A stretch of 64,000 bases of DNA from CAVXEH01 sp963805305. GTDB taxonomy: Bacteria > Chloroflexota > Limnocylindria > QHBO01. Where the stretch lies: NCBI GenBank assembly GCA_963805305.1, contig CAWDTM010000002.1, positions 496,001 through 560,000 on the forward strand, written 5' to 3'. Positions 16,250 to 24,757 of this stretch are shown in pieces (the first letter of the stretch is position 1; the number at the start of each line of letters is the position of its first letter). The notes under the pieces were generated by a model that did no database searches, was not told the origin of the DNA, and saw nothing but the letters and a program-made list of their open reading frames with translations. A program made the translations under genes and the position numbers.

Positions 16250-17791
16250 TCATCCGGCCTGCTCCACCGCGTAGAGCTGCCAATCGCCCGGGACGCCCTT
16301 GAGCGCGTGCCTGCCGCGGTCATGCAGCGCGACAGTTCCAGCCGACAGCGTCTCGCGCATGGCATCCGAGACGAGGATCTCGCTGGTGCCTGCGGCGGCC
16401 ATGACACGCGCGGCCGTGTGCACCGCCAGGCCACTGATCTGCTCACCGCGCAGCTCGACCTCGCCAAGGTGCAGGCCGGTGCGCGTCTCCAGGCCCAGGC
16501 CGTTCACGGACGCGCGGATGGCCCAGGCCGCAAGGAGCGCGTCCATGGGGCGGGAGAAGGTCGCGAAGAATGCGTCCCCGGCGGTGTTCACCTCGTGGCC
16601 GTTGAACCGCCCCAGCTCCGCGCGGATGGCACCCAGGTACTGACCCAGGAGCGCACGCCAGCGCTGGTCGCCGATGTCCACGATGGTCTCCGTCGATCCC
16701 ACGATGTCGTTGAAGAGCAGCGCCAGCACCGCGCGGCCGGGGAGGATGCGATCGATCAGCGGGCGGATCCGGCGACGGATGGGGACGAAGAGCAGGCCCA
16801 CAGCCACGCCCAGCGCACCGGACAGCAGTTCGGAGCGCTGTCTCGTGATCGACTCCAGCGCGTATTGCAGCGCGACGTTGCCGACGAAGAACAGCGCGAC
16901 CAGCAAGACGCTCACCGTTGCGTAGACCGCGGTCCGGTTCAGGATGAGGTCGATGTCGTAGAGGTGGTAGCGCAGGATGGCGACGCCAATGGCGATCGGC
17001 AGCGCCGCCAGCGCGGCGAGGCCGCCGAACCATGCGACGTCTCCCACGAGGCCCGTGGTGAAGAAGGCGGAGAGTCCGAACAGGATGATTCCGATCGTCG
17101 CGGGGAAGGCGAACCAGCGCAGCTGAAGGCGCTCGACCGACGAACCATGGCGGTACCGCGTCACGAGCGCCACCAGCGCGAGCCCGAACACCACGATGCC
17201 GGCGATGGCGTCGACCGCACCCACCACGTCGATGAGCGGATGCCCGAGCTGGAGGCCAATGGGGTTGTCGATGTCGATCGGCTGCATGGGTCCCGGCGCC
17301 AATGCGGAACCGATCGTCGTGCCGGTGATCCCGACCGCGGCCAGGACCGCGACCCAGCGCCAGCGCGGGGAGGGCAGGCGACCATCCGGGAAGAGCAGGG
17401 GCACCAGGGTCACGAGCGCAACCAGGCTCGGGATCGCGATCCACCCATTGAGCCATGCGGCGAAGACGGTTCCGGGCAACCCGTCACCATAGTTGTCGTG
17501 GCTGAGCTGGGCCCAGGCGTAGGCGGCTGACGCCAGCCCCATGCCGAGGGAGCTGGCGAGGAAGATCCACCCGACGGCGTTTCCCGGCATGCGACGAACG
17601 ATCAGGCGGCCAATGACGCCGAGGCCAATCACCATGGCCGAGATGATGGCGAGGAACGACAGCGCGGTGACCAGGTCAGCCAGGCTGCCGAGGGCCACCT
17701 GGGCGCCGATGCCAAAGGCGAGGAGAGTGATGTCGGCAACCAGGACGGCCAGCGGTATCCGGTTGCGCGTTGACGGCGAGAAGGGTTGCAT
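16250..17791 (-). CDS. Membrane-bound class III adenylate/guanylate cyclase
   Basis: A protein of 513 residues from the ATG at 17791. The N-terminal ~330 residues contain eight to ten hydrophobic helices, followed by RRRIRPLIDRILPGRAV. The C-terminal ~160 residues are a class III cyclase domain: LLFNDIVGST carries the first metal Asp (about D362), HEVNTAGDAFFATF the second, and the end reads HDRGRHALKGVPGDWQLYAV. The base-selecting Lys position before TAGD is Asn, and the transition-state Asn is His (AVHTAARV), as in a common actinobacterial/Chloroflexi subfamily. Substrate (ATP or GTP) and activity are therefore uncertain. A multi-helix receptor probably controls the cyclase. Confidence 0.85.
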   Translation of the reverse strand: MQPFSPSTRNRIPLAVLVADITLLAFGIGAQVALGSLADLVTALSFLAIISAMVIGLGVIGRLIVRRMPGNAVGWIFLASSLGMGLASAAYAWAQLSHDNYGDGLPGTVFAAWLNGWIAIPSLVALVTLVPLLFPDGRLPSPRWRWVAVLAAVGITGTTIGSALAPGPMQPIDIDNPIGLQLGHPLIDVVGAVDAIAGIVVFGLALVALVTRYRHGSSVERLQLRWFAFPATIGIILFGLSAFFTTGLVGDVAWFGGLAALAALPIAIGVAILRYHLYDIDLILNRTAVYATVSVLLVALFFVGNVALQYALESITRQRSELLSGALGVAVGLLFVPIRRRIRPLIDRILPGRAVLALLFNDIVGSTETIVDIGDQRWRALLGQYLGAIRAELGRFNGHEVNTAGDAFFATFSRPMDALLAAWAIRASVNGLGLETRTGLHLGEVELRGEQISGLAVHTAARVMAAAGTSEILVSDAMRETLSAGTVALHDRGRHALKGVPGDWQLYAVEQAG

Positions 17792-17926
17792 CAGTCCGGT
17801 TGATTGCGGGGGCTCGGTTTCGAGGCATTCTAGCCGCTGGCTCCGCCTCCTGATGATCGCTGCGGGCAGGCCGGTGAGCGGCCAGGATGCCGATGCTGCC
17901 ACGCCGAGTCGATGGCCCGCCGATCG

Positions 17927-18598
17927 TCAGGGAAGGGTGCTCAGGACACCCGCCGCGATGGACTCGTCCGAGCTGTCGACCTCGTAGGCGACCCCGTTGC
18001 TCGAGTACCAGTAGCTGACGACCGGCTCCTCGGGAAAGACACCCCTGGTCACCGTCTTGTTGCCCAGGGTCACGGTCGAGGTCGCCAGGCCGGGGTAGTC
18101 GACCTTCCAGGCGTCGATGATGGCCTGAACGAAGGTCGCCGGATCGACGTTCGGCACCTCGAATGCGACGGCAGCGAGGTCCAGTGCTCCGGCCGGATCG
18201 TAGGCCTGCGCGATCTTGAGGTCGTCCGGCGTGAGCTCACGCGCGGCGAGGAACGCCGTGATGGAGTTGCTCCAGTTGTCTCCGCTCAGGATGGTGCTGC
18301 CCAGCCAGCTTGTCGTGGTCAGCGGCGTTTCCGCGTATGAGGTCGGCAGCAGCGCCTCGAGATCGGGCGCATCGTGACTCGTGGTATCGCCGACGCTCGC
18401 CGCGGGCTGGTCCGCGCCAGGCGTGGGCGTGGCGAGAGCGACACCCGCCGGTCGGGTCAGAACCAGGACCACCACGGCGGTCCAGCCGGCCACTGCGAAG
18501 AGCAGCGAGATGACGGTCGCGATGGGCCACAGGAGGCTCTGGCGCGGCTCCTCGTACCGGCGGCGCGGACGGTGCGGGCGCACAGGTCGGTCCGGCAC
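17927..18598 (-). CDS. Membrane-anchored protein of unknown function
   Basis: About 223 residues from a GTG at 18598. A basic, Pro-rich cytoplasmic N-terminus (RPHRPRRRYEEPRQ) precedes one membrane helix (VISLLFAVAGWTAVVVLVL). A ~160-residue external domain follows (LEALLPTSYAETPL, SGDNWSNSITAFLAARELTP, FPEEPVVSYWYSSNGVAYEV). Starts upstream in frame use no ATG/GTG/TTG until an ATG at about 18810 that would overlap the divergent SDR gene; the GTG is the best choice. No family recognised. Confidence 0.6.
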   Translation of the reverse strand: MPDRPVRPHRPRRRYEEPRQSLLWPIATVISLLFAVAGWTAVVVLVLTRPAGVALATPTPGADQPAASVGDTTSHDAPDLEALLPTSYAETPLTTTSWLGSTILSGDNWSNSITAFLAARELTPDDLKIAQAYDPAGALDLAAVAFEVPNVDPATFVQAIIDAWKVDYPGLATSTVTLGNKTVTRGVFPEEPVVSYWYSSNGVAYEVDSSDESIAAGVLSTLP

Positions 18599-18809
18599 GT
18601 CCTGCGCAGGCGGTTCCGGTTGCTTCGTGGTGATGACGGGCTCCTTCGCAGGCAGGGAGGTCGGGCGCGCCGGTCCGACGCAGGCCCACAGGATGCCACC
18701 GATCCCTGAATGTCGTCTGAACGGCGGCTGCGGGCGAGTCGGTGCAGGGTTCGCGCGCAGGCATGCGACTTGCGCGGATCGTGGGCAGCAGACCAGCGCA
18801 GGAGGAGAC

Positions 18810-19811
18810 ATGGCAGACGAAAACGGCCGGCCCGTCGTGGTCATCACGGGAGCTTCAGCGGGAGTGGGACGCGCTCTGGCGCGCGCCTGGGGGCGACGGG
18901 GCGCGGCGGTGGGGCTCATCGCCCGCGGCGTGGACGGGCTGGAGGGTGCGAGGCGCGACGTGGAGCACGCCGGGGGGCGAGCGCTCGTTCTCCCCGCCGA
19001 CGTCGCCGACGCGGCCGCGGTGGACGCAGCCGCGGAGCGGGTCGAGCGGGAGCTGGGCGCCATGGACCTGTGGATCAACGATGCGATGACCTCCGTGTTC
19101 GCCCCGGTGAAGGAGCTGACGGCGGACGAGATCGGCCGCGTCACGCAGGTGACGTACCTGGGCGCCGTCCACGGCGCACTCGCTGCTCTGCGGTACATGC
19201 TGCCGCGGGACCGTGGCTCGATCCTGATGGTGGGCTCCGCACTGGCGTTCCGGGGCATTCCCCTGCAGTCGGCCTACTGCGGTGCGAAGCACGCCATGCA
19301 GGGTTTCACCGAGTCGCTGCGCACCGAGCTGCTCCATGACGGCAGCAACGTGACGGTCCTCATGGCGCAGCTGCCGGCCGTGAACACGCCGCAGTTCGGC
19401 TGGGTCCGCAGCAAGCTGCCGATGAAGGCGCAGCCGGTGCCCCCCATCTTCCAGCCGGAGCTCGTCGCGGAGGGGATCCTGTACCTCGCCGACCACCCCG
19501 AGCGCCAGTCCATGGAGATCGGCTTCCCGACCGTCCAGGCCGTCTGGGGAAACCGGCTCGCGCCGCGGGTCAGCGACTGGATCCTGGCCCGGAAGGGCTA
19601 CGAGTCGCAGCAGACGAACGAGCCGGAAGACCCGGAGCGACCGGACAACCTGTACGAGCCGCTTCCCGGCGATCACGGCGCGCATGGCAGGTTCGATGCG
19701 CGAGCGCGCGACACATCGGTCCAGCTCTGGCTCAACACGCACCGGGCCACCGTGCTGGGCGCGATCCTGGCGGCAACGGCGATCACCGGCGCCCTCGTCC
19801 GACGGCGCTGA
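18810..19811 (+). CDS. Short-chain dehydrogenase/reductase with C-terminal membrane tail
   Basis: A protein of 333 residues with GGAGGAG right before the ATG. The Rossmann motif TGASAGVGRALA starts at residue ~12, the active-site Ser lies in MVGSALAFRG, and the Tyr/Lys pair in QSAYCGAKHAMQGF (YxxxK). After the normal ~240-residue SDR core comes a ~90-residue extension, ending in one hydrophobic segment (TVLGAILAATAITGALV) and RRR, so the enzyme is probably tail-anchored. Substrate unknown. Confidence 0.87.
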   Translation: MADENGRPVVVITGASAGVGRALARAWGRRGAAVGLIARGVDGLEGARRDVEHAGGRALVLPADVADAAAVDAAAERVERELGAMDLWINDAMTSVFAPVKELTADEIGRVTQVTYLGAVHGALAALRYMLPRDRGSILMVGSALAFRGIPLQSAYCGAKHAMQGFTESLRTELLHDGSNVTVLMAQLPAVNTPQFGWVRSKLPMKAQPVPPIFQPELVAEGILYLADHPERQSMEIGFPTVQAVWGNRLAPRVSDWILARKGYESQQTNEPEDPERPDNLYEPLPGDHGAHGRFDARARDTSVQLWLNTHRATVLGAILAATAITGALVRRR

Positions 19812-19829
19812 GGCGGGTCGCAGGGCCGG

Positions 19830-20557
19830 CTACAAGAAGGTGAAGAGTGAGGCCATACGGGTGAAGGCGTTCGTGAAGATGAGGACCCCGATGCCCATGA
19901 TCAGGATGCCGGCCCCCAGGCTCACCGCCCGGTGGTTCTGTCGAAGCAGGTTGATGACGGGGCGCAGCCGTGGAAGGGCGGCAGCGGCGGCCAGGAAGGG
20001 GACCGCGAGGCCAAGGGAGTAGCTGAGGAGCAGCACCAGGGCCGACCGGAGCGTCACCGGACGAGGCCCCCATGGCCAGGATGGCTCCCAGGACGGTCCC
20101 GATGCACGGTGTCCAGCCAATGGCGACGAAGGCGCCCAGGGCGAGGGCTCGCGCCACGCGGCCGGGCGGCAGGGCCGATGCGCCGGGTCCGGCGACGGAA
20201 AGCCGATCGAGGACGGGACCGAAGAGCCCGGTCGTGAGGAGGCCCAGGACGATCACCACCGCACCCGCTACCTGGCGCACCGCGGCAACCTGGAAGAGAC
20301 CCTGCCCCAGGATGCCGAGCGGCGTGCCCAGCACCACGAACACCGCGGTGAAGCCCAGGACGAATAGGATCGCCTGGCCCATCACCGGCCGTGTGCCGAC
20401 CGCTGCTGCGGCCCCGTCGCCGCGGGCCGCGAACGGCAGCCCCGACGCTCACCGACTCTCCGAGGAAGGCGAGGTAGACCGGGATCAACGCCAGGACGCA
20501 CGGGGACGCGAAGCTCAGCAGGCCCGCGGCAAATGCCAGAGCGATCGAGACTTCCAC
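19830..20557 (-). pseudogene. ccdA: ccdA cytochrome c biogenesis protein, broken by two frameshifts
   Basis: Three consecutive frames together spell a CcdA/DsbD-type thiol transporter. Frame 1 (from GTG 20557): AFAAGLLSFASPCVLALIPV with the first-helix Cys. Frame 2 (to about 20070): AILFVLGFTAVFVVLGTPLG and FVAIGWTPCIGTVLGAILAM with the second Cys. Frame 3 (to 19830): ALVLLLSYSLGLAVPFLAAA and a final helix. The first shift is near 20430 in the helix 1-2 loop; the second is near 20050-20075, next to a G5 run. CcdA passes electrons across the membrane to periplasmic thioredoxins. All key residues survive, so a recent mutation or sequence error is as likely as old decay. It starts one base after the preceding membrane gene's stop. 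Confidence 0.8.
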
Positions 20558-20558
20558 G

Positions 20559-22097
20559 TCAGAAGGGTAGGACCTGGCTGGTGGGTGGTGCCTGCCCGGG
20601 CTCCAGCACGATGGGCTGGGCGATGATCCACAGGGAGAACACGGTGTAGCCGATCATGAGGATGGCGAGCGGGACTCCGGCGCGCACGGGCCGGCTCGGC
20701 GCATCGCGCAGCGCGATCCGGTGGGAGAGCGCGATGGCCGCGATGTGTCCCACCACGATGGCTCCCACCGACAGGTACCAGACCAGGCCGGCGTTGAGCG
20801 TGTCGAGGGTGGGGGCGACCGACGTGATGGGGTTGCGGACCAGCTCCGGCAGCCAGATGACCCCCTGCAGGACCAGCGTCAGGTAGTGGGCGATCATGTA
20901 GCCCGCGGCGATGGGGAGCAGGGTGGCGGCGTAGGCGCCCACCACCGAGCCGAGCCCGCCGCGCACCCGCGCCCGTTCGCTCAGCAAGCGCGTGACCGTG
21001 GCCACGATGACGAAGGCGATGAAGAAGGCGACCCACAGGGCCAGGAGTCCCAGTGTGCCGATGACGAGGATCGCCCGGAACGCGTCGAGGGCCGGATAGA
21101 CGTACGGGAAGAACCAGTTCGTGACCTCGGCCCACAGGTTCGTCTCGCGCAGGCCGTCGTAGCTGACGCCGGAGAGGGCCAGGATGATGAAGGCCGCATC
21201 GGACCATGCACCGCGGCGGACCTCGGTCAGGCCGGTGAACCACGGGCGCAGCTCGGGCCGTCGCTCGCGAGCATCCGCGGCCACGGCGCATTCGGGACAG
21301 TCGATGCAGCGATCGGGGTTGCACCGCTCCGAGCATCCGGCGCAGGCACCGGGGTCGGTCACGCGCCGACCGACGGGGCCAATCCGGCCGAACCACCCGA
21401 AGAGGACCTCGAAGAGCTCCGCGTTGCGAAGCCACGCAACGCGTCCGAAGGCCGTCATGCCCATCATCTGGAGCAGGGTGTAGCCAATGAGCAGGAACGC
21501 CACGACGTCCGGCTGCGTCGCGCCGGGCAGCACCAGCTCGCTCCAGATGCCGGTGAAGAGCAGGAAGACCGCGGGCCAGCGCTTGACGCCGGAGGGCAGA
21601 TGGAGCCCGAGGTCCAATCTGTCGAGGCCCCCAAAGCGCGCGAGCCGCTCGAGCAGCGCGAAGGTGGTCCGAAACGGGCTCAGGGATGGCCAGGGATTGC
21701 CGAAGACCGCCGACGCGATGGGTACGCCGGCCCAGATGAAGATCCAGAAGAGGACCGTGGGAAGGGGTGTCTCGCCGCCAATGAAGAGCGCGCCCAGGAT
21801 GGCGCCATACCACCACACGAAGCCGATGGCGGCGAGCAGCCAGCTCAGCGCCCGCGAGGGCAGCGCCGGCAGGGCCAGGTGCGGATAGCGGGGAGCGGCG
21901 GGACTGACCTTGATGGCGACGGCGGAGACGATGAAGGAGGCACCCACCGCGATGCCCGCCCCGGCGAGGTACATCCAGAGCGGGATCGGAAGCTGGAAGA
22001 CCTGGCCAAGGGCGTGGGCGGACGCGGGCGCGGGGACCGCGAGGAGGCCGACAGCAGCCCCGGCCAGCGCCGCGAGGCTGAGCCGTCTACCGGACAT
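20559..22097 (-). CDS. Polytopic membrane protein with Cys-rich loop
   Basis: A protein of 512 residues with a signal-like N-terminus and about 12 transmembrane segments. One internal loop has a dense Cys cluster, CAGCSERCNPDRCIDCPEC (about residues 255-275), which could bind Fe-S or another metal. Proteins of this type recur in Actinobacteria and Chloroflexi; some databases call them fenitrothion hydrolase-like, a name with little mechanistic value. It lies between a cupredoxin-fold lipoprotein (11-base overlap) and ccdA, so a role in membrane redox or copper handling is inferred. Confidence 0.75.
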   Translation of the reverse strand: MSGRRLSLAALAGAAVGLLAVPAPASAHALGQVFQLPIPLWMYLAGAGIAVGASFIVSAVAIKVSPAAPRYPHLALPALPSRALSWLLAAIGFVWWYGAILGALFIGGETPLPTVLFWIFIWAGVPIASAVFGNPWPSLSPFRTTFALLERLARFGGLDRLDLGLHLPSGVKRWPAVFLLFTGIWSELVLPGATQPDVVAFLLIGYTLLQMMGMTAFGRVAWLRNAELFEVLFGWFGRIGPVGRRVTDPGACAGCSERCNPDRCIDCPECAVAADARERRPELRPWFTGLTEVRRGAWSDAAFIILALSGVSYDGLRETNLWAEVTNWFFPYVYPALDAFRAILVIGTLGLLALWVAFFIAFVIVATVTRLLSERARVRGGLGSVVGAYAATLLPIAAGYMIAHYLTLVLQGVIWLPELVRNPITSVAPTLDTLNAGLVWYLSVGAIVVGHIAAIALSHRIALRDAPSRPVRAGVPLAILMIGYTVFSLWIIAQPIVLEPGQAPPTSQVLPF

Positions 22098-22488
22098 TGA
22101 CCGTCAGCAGGCCCACCTGGGACTCATCCGATCCGTCCGCGGGATGGAACTCGAGGACGAACTGCCCGACATGGTTGGCGGTGAACGTCAGCGTGGCGTC
22201 CTTGCCGGAGGTGACCTCGACCTCGGCGTTCTGGTCGTCGTATCCGTGGAGGTGGACGGCACCGTTGCGCGCAGAGGTGACGGTGATCGTCACCTGCTGC
22301 GCCTCGCACACGTTGAGGTTCTCCGGCTGCAGCTTGCCTGCGGTTGGCAGGGTGGCAGCGAGCTTGACCGCGCTCTGCGCGCACGCGGACGGATCCGTCT
22401 GCTGCTGCGTAACACAGGCACCAAGGAGAAGCATCGCCAGGGCCGTGGCGATGACGAGAAGGGGGCGCGTTGCTCTGATCATCGGCAT
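22087..22488 (-). CDS. Cupredoxin-like lipoprotein
   Basis: A protein of 133 residues with a lipoprotein signal (MLLLGACVTQQ). The C-terminal ~90 residues are cupredoxin_1-like: VHLHGYDDQNAEVEVTSGKD, LTFTANHVGQFVLEFHPADG and a final GLLTVNVR strand. His residues in HLHGYD and EFHPAD could bind copper, but the usual C-terminal Cys/Met pair is absent. Two earlier Cys (SACAQ, NVCEAQ) may form a disulfide. It overlaps the Cys-rich membrane gene, so they are co-expressed. Confidence 0.8.
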   Translation of the reverse strand: MPMIRATRPLLVIATALAMLLLGACVTQQQTDPSACAQSAVKLAATLPTAGKLQPENLNVCEAQQVTITVTSARNGAVHLHGYDDQNAEVEVTSGKDATLTFTANHVGQFVLEFHPADGSDESQVGLLTVNVR

Positions 22489-22550
22489 GCAGGCTCGGTG
22501 CTGGGGCTGCGTGGGCTTCCGAATCCTAACGGCTTTGGGCCGCGGACGGG

Positions 22551-23087
22551 TCAGTCCTCGGCGAAGAAGAGATCGTCGCCGTAGATGTCGAGCCACCGGC
22601 GACGCATGAGCCGGATGGTGGCGACGACCTGCTCCTCGCTGGATCCGGCCGGGAGGAGGCCCGCGATCCCCGCGCGGACGCGCTCCGCGCCCTCGATGCC
22701 CAGGAGAGCCAGGTAGTCGCGCACACGCTGCGCAGGCGTCTTGCCCTCGCCGCGCATCCGCACGAGGATATCGGCTTCGTGCTGCAGCCCCGCGGCGTAC
22801 TCGGCGTCGTCCCGCTCGAGCTCCGCCATCAGCGCGGGGACTGCGTCGAGGCGTGGGTCCGAGTAGGCCCATCGGACGAAGCTGTCGAGGCGGCCCGGCG
22901 TGCGGCCGTGGTGGCCGGCGTGGAACTGCTGCAGGTACTGCTGCCGCTCGGCCTCGGTTCGCGTCAGCGCGATTTGCGCGACCTGGCGCATCTCCGGCGT
23001 CCAGCGACGGAGGGACTCGACGAACTGGCGAAGCGTCAGGCTGCCGGGCGTCTGCGCTCGGAAGCGGTGCTCATGAGTTGCATGCAC
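22551..23087 (-). CDS. Soluble helical protein of unknown function
   Basis: A protein of 178 residues that appears all-helical and cytoplasmic, with no signal or membrane segment and with repeated charged Leu/Arg stretches (EMRQVAQIALTRTEAERQQY; VVATIRLMRRRWLDIYGDD). The ATG at 23087 faces the divergent peptide-binding protein gene, whose candidate -10 (TATACT, 23095-23100) lies just beyond it. No family recognised. Confidence 0.65.
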   Translation of the reverse strand: MHATHEHRFRAQTPGSLTLRQFVESLRRWTPEMRQVAQIALTRTEAERQQYLQQFHAGHHGRTPGRLDSFVRWAYSDPRLDAVPALMAELERDDAEYAAGLQHEADILVRMRGEGKTPAQRVRDYLALLGIEGAERVRAGIAGLLPAGSSEEQVVATIRLMRRRWLDIYGDDLFFAED

Positions 23088-23178
23088 GGACCCGTATACT
23101 ACCGGCCGTGCGCCGCCTTCCGGGCGCCGCGCCCCTCGGCGCGAAGCAGCCCCGCCGACCCAACGCCCTGATCGACCG

Positions 23179-24753
23179 ATGCCCGCCGGCCTGACGCGTC
23201 ACTGGCGGCGCCTGGCGGTGCTCGTCGTGGTCATGCTGGTGGGCGTCATCGTTGCGCCGCCCTGGCATGCGACGTTGGCGCGGGATCAGCCGCTCCGCTA
23301 CCTGGGCGGCGAACCCGGGAGCCTGGATCCGGCCCGCATCAGCGACGCCGCCGACGTCCAGCTCCTCCTGCAGGTGTACGCCGGTCTCACGAGGCTCGAC
23401 CAGAACGGCAACCCGTATCCGTCGCTCGCGGCGTCATGGGATGTGTCGTCCGACGGGCTGACCTACACGTTCCACATTCGCGATGGGCTGCGCTTCTCGG
23501 ACGGATCGCCCCTCGACGCGACCGACGTGCGCCGATCCTGGCTTCGGCTCCTGGATCCCTCCGTCGGGGCCACGGCACCAGACGTGCTGAACGTCATCGT
23601 TGGTGCGAGGGACCGGATCGCTGGTCGCGCCGGCGAGGATGCGGTGGGCATCACGGCACCCGATCCGCACACCCTGGTCGTGCGGCTCCGCCACCCGGCG
23701 GGCTACTTTCCGTCGATCACCGCCACCCCGGCCACCTTCGTCGTGCCCCGCTCCGCGACCGCGGCGGGCGACTGGCAGTCCGCGGGCCACTTCGTGGGTT
23801 CCGGGCCCTACGTGGTGAAGAGCCTGCAGGGGACCACCCTGGTGCTGACGGCGAACCCCGACTATGCCGGCGCCACCCCGCCCATCAGCGAGGTGGACTG
23901 GATCACCTCAATCGACGGAGATCCGGTGACGGCCTACAGCAATGAGCAGGTGGATCTGGCGGAGATCGCCGGCACGGACGCGACCTGGGTCGCCTACGAC
24001 GCCACCCTGGGGCCGGCCCTCCACCAGTCCGCGGCCCTTTCGGTCCAGTACCTGGGCTTCGACACGACCCGGGCGCCATTCGACGACCCGAGGGTGCGTC
24101 GCGCGTTCGCCATCGTCCTCGACAAGTCGCGGCTGGTGCAGCTCAGCGAGGGCGATTCGGCCGAGGTGGCCAACTCCATCGTCCCGCCTGCCCTGCAGCC
24201 GGCCGGGTTCGGCGCTGATCCATCCGCGGACGTGGCCGCGGCGAAGTCGCTGCTGGCGGATGCTGGCTACGGCGATCCCGCCAAGCTGGGGACCATCGCT
24301 GTCAACGGCTCCGGTCTGGGGGTCTCGCCCATCGTGGCGACCTGGCGCACGTCGCTGGGGGTGACCGTCCGCGTCGAGACCATGAGCTTCAACGACTACA
24401 TCACCCAGCTGGATGCCGGCCGGACGCCGCAGGTCTTCACCATCAACTGGGTCGCGGACTACCCCTCGCCGCATGCTCTCTACGACCTGCTCCTGGCCCC
24501 GGAGGCGCACAGCAACTACGGACACTGGCAGGACCAGACCTTCGCCAGCCTGCTCGATGCCGCCGCCGCGGCAACCACGCCTCCGGCGCAGGCGGTTGCC
24601 TACGCGGCAGTGGAAGCGGAGGTTGATGCCCAGGCCCCGGTCATCCCGTGGGCCTATGACCGGTCGAGCTGGCTCGTCCGGCCCGGCCTTCGCGGGCTGG
24701 GCGACCTGACCGTCGGGCTTCTCGACTTCGGGCTTGTGAGCTGGGACGGATGA
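23179..24753 (+). CDS. ABC transporter substrate-binding protein, family 5 (peptide/nickel type)
   Basis: A 524-residue extracytoplasmic solute-binding protein. A Sec signal (LAVLVVVMLVGVIVAPP) precedes the SBP_bac_5 core: YLGGEPGSLDPARISDAADV, LASWDVSSDGLTYTFHIRDG, FSDGSPLDATDVRRSW, VGSGPYVVKSLQGTTLVLTA and the late APVIPWAYDRSSWLV. Such proteins deliver oligopeptides or metal chelates to an ABC importer. No permease or ATPase genes lie beside it, so its partner is elsewhere. TATACT at 23095-23100 is a good -10. Confidence 0.92.
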   Translation: MPAGLTRHWRRLAVLVVVMLVGVIVAPPWHATLARDQPLRYLGGEPGSLDPARISDAADVQLLLQVYAGLTRLDQNGNPYPSLAASWDVSSDGLTYTFHIRDGLRFSDGSPLDATDVRRSWLRLLDPSVGATAPDVLNVIVGARDRIAGRAGEDAVGITAPDPHTLVVRLRHPAGYFPSITATPATFVVPRSATAAGDWQSAGHFVGSGPYVVKSLQGTTLVLTANPDYAGATPPISEVDWITSIDGDPVTAYSNEQVDLAEIAGTDATWVAYDATLGPALHQSAALSVQYLGFDTTRAPFDDPRVRRAFAIVLDKSRLVQLSEGDSAEVANSIVPPALQPAGFGADPSADVAAAKSLLADAGYGDPAKLGTIAVNGSGLGVSPIVATWRTSLGVTVRVETMSFNDYITQLDAGRTPQVFTINWVADYPSPHALYDLLLAPEAHSNYGHWQDQTFASLLDAAAAATTPPAQAVAYAAVEAEVDAQAPVIPWAYDRSSWLVRPGLRGLGDLTVGLLDFGLVSWDG

Positions 24754-24757
24754 GCCG

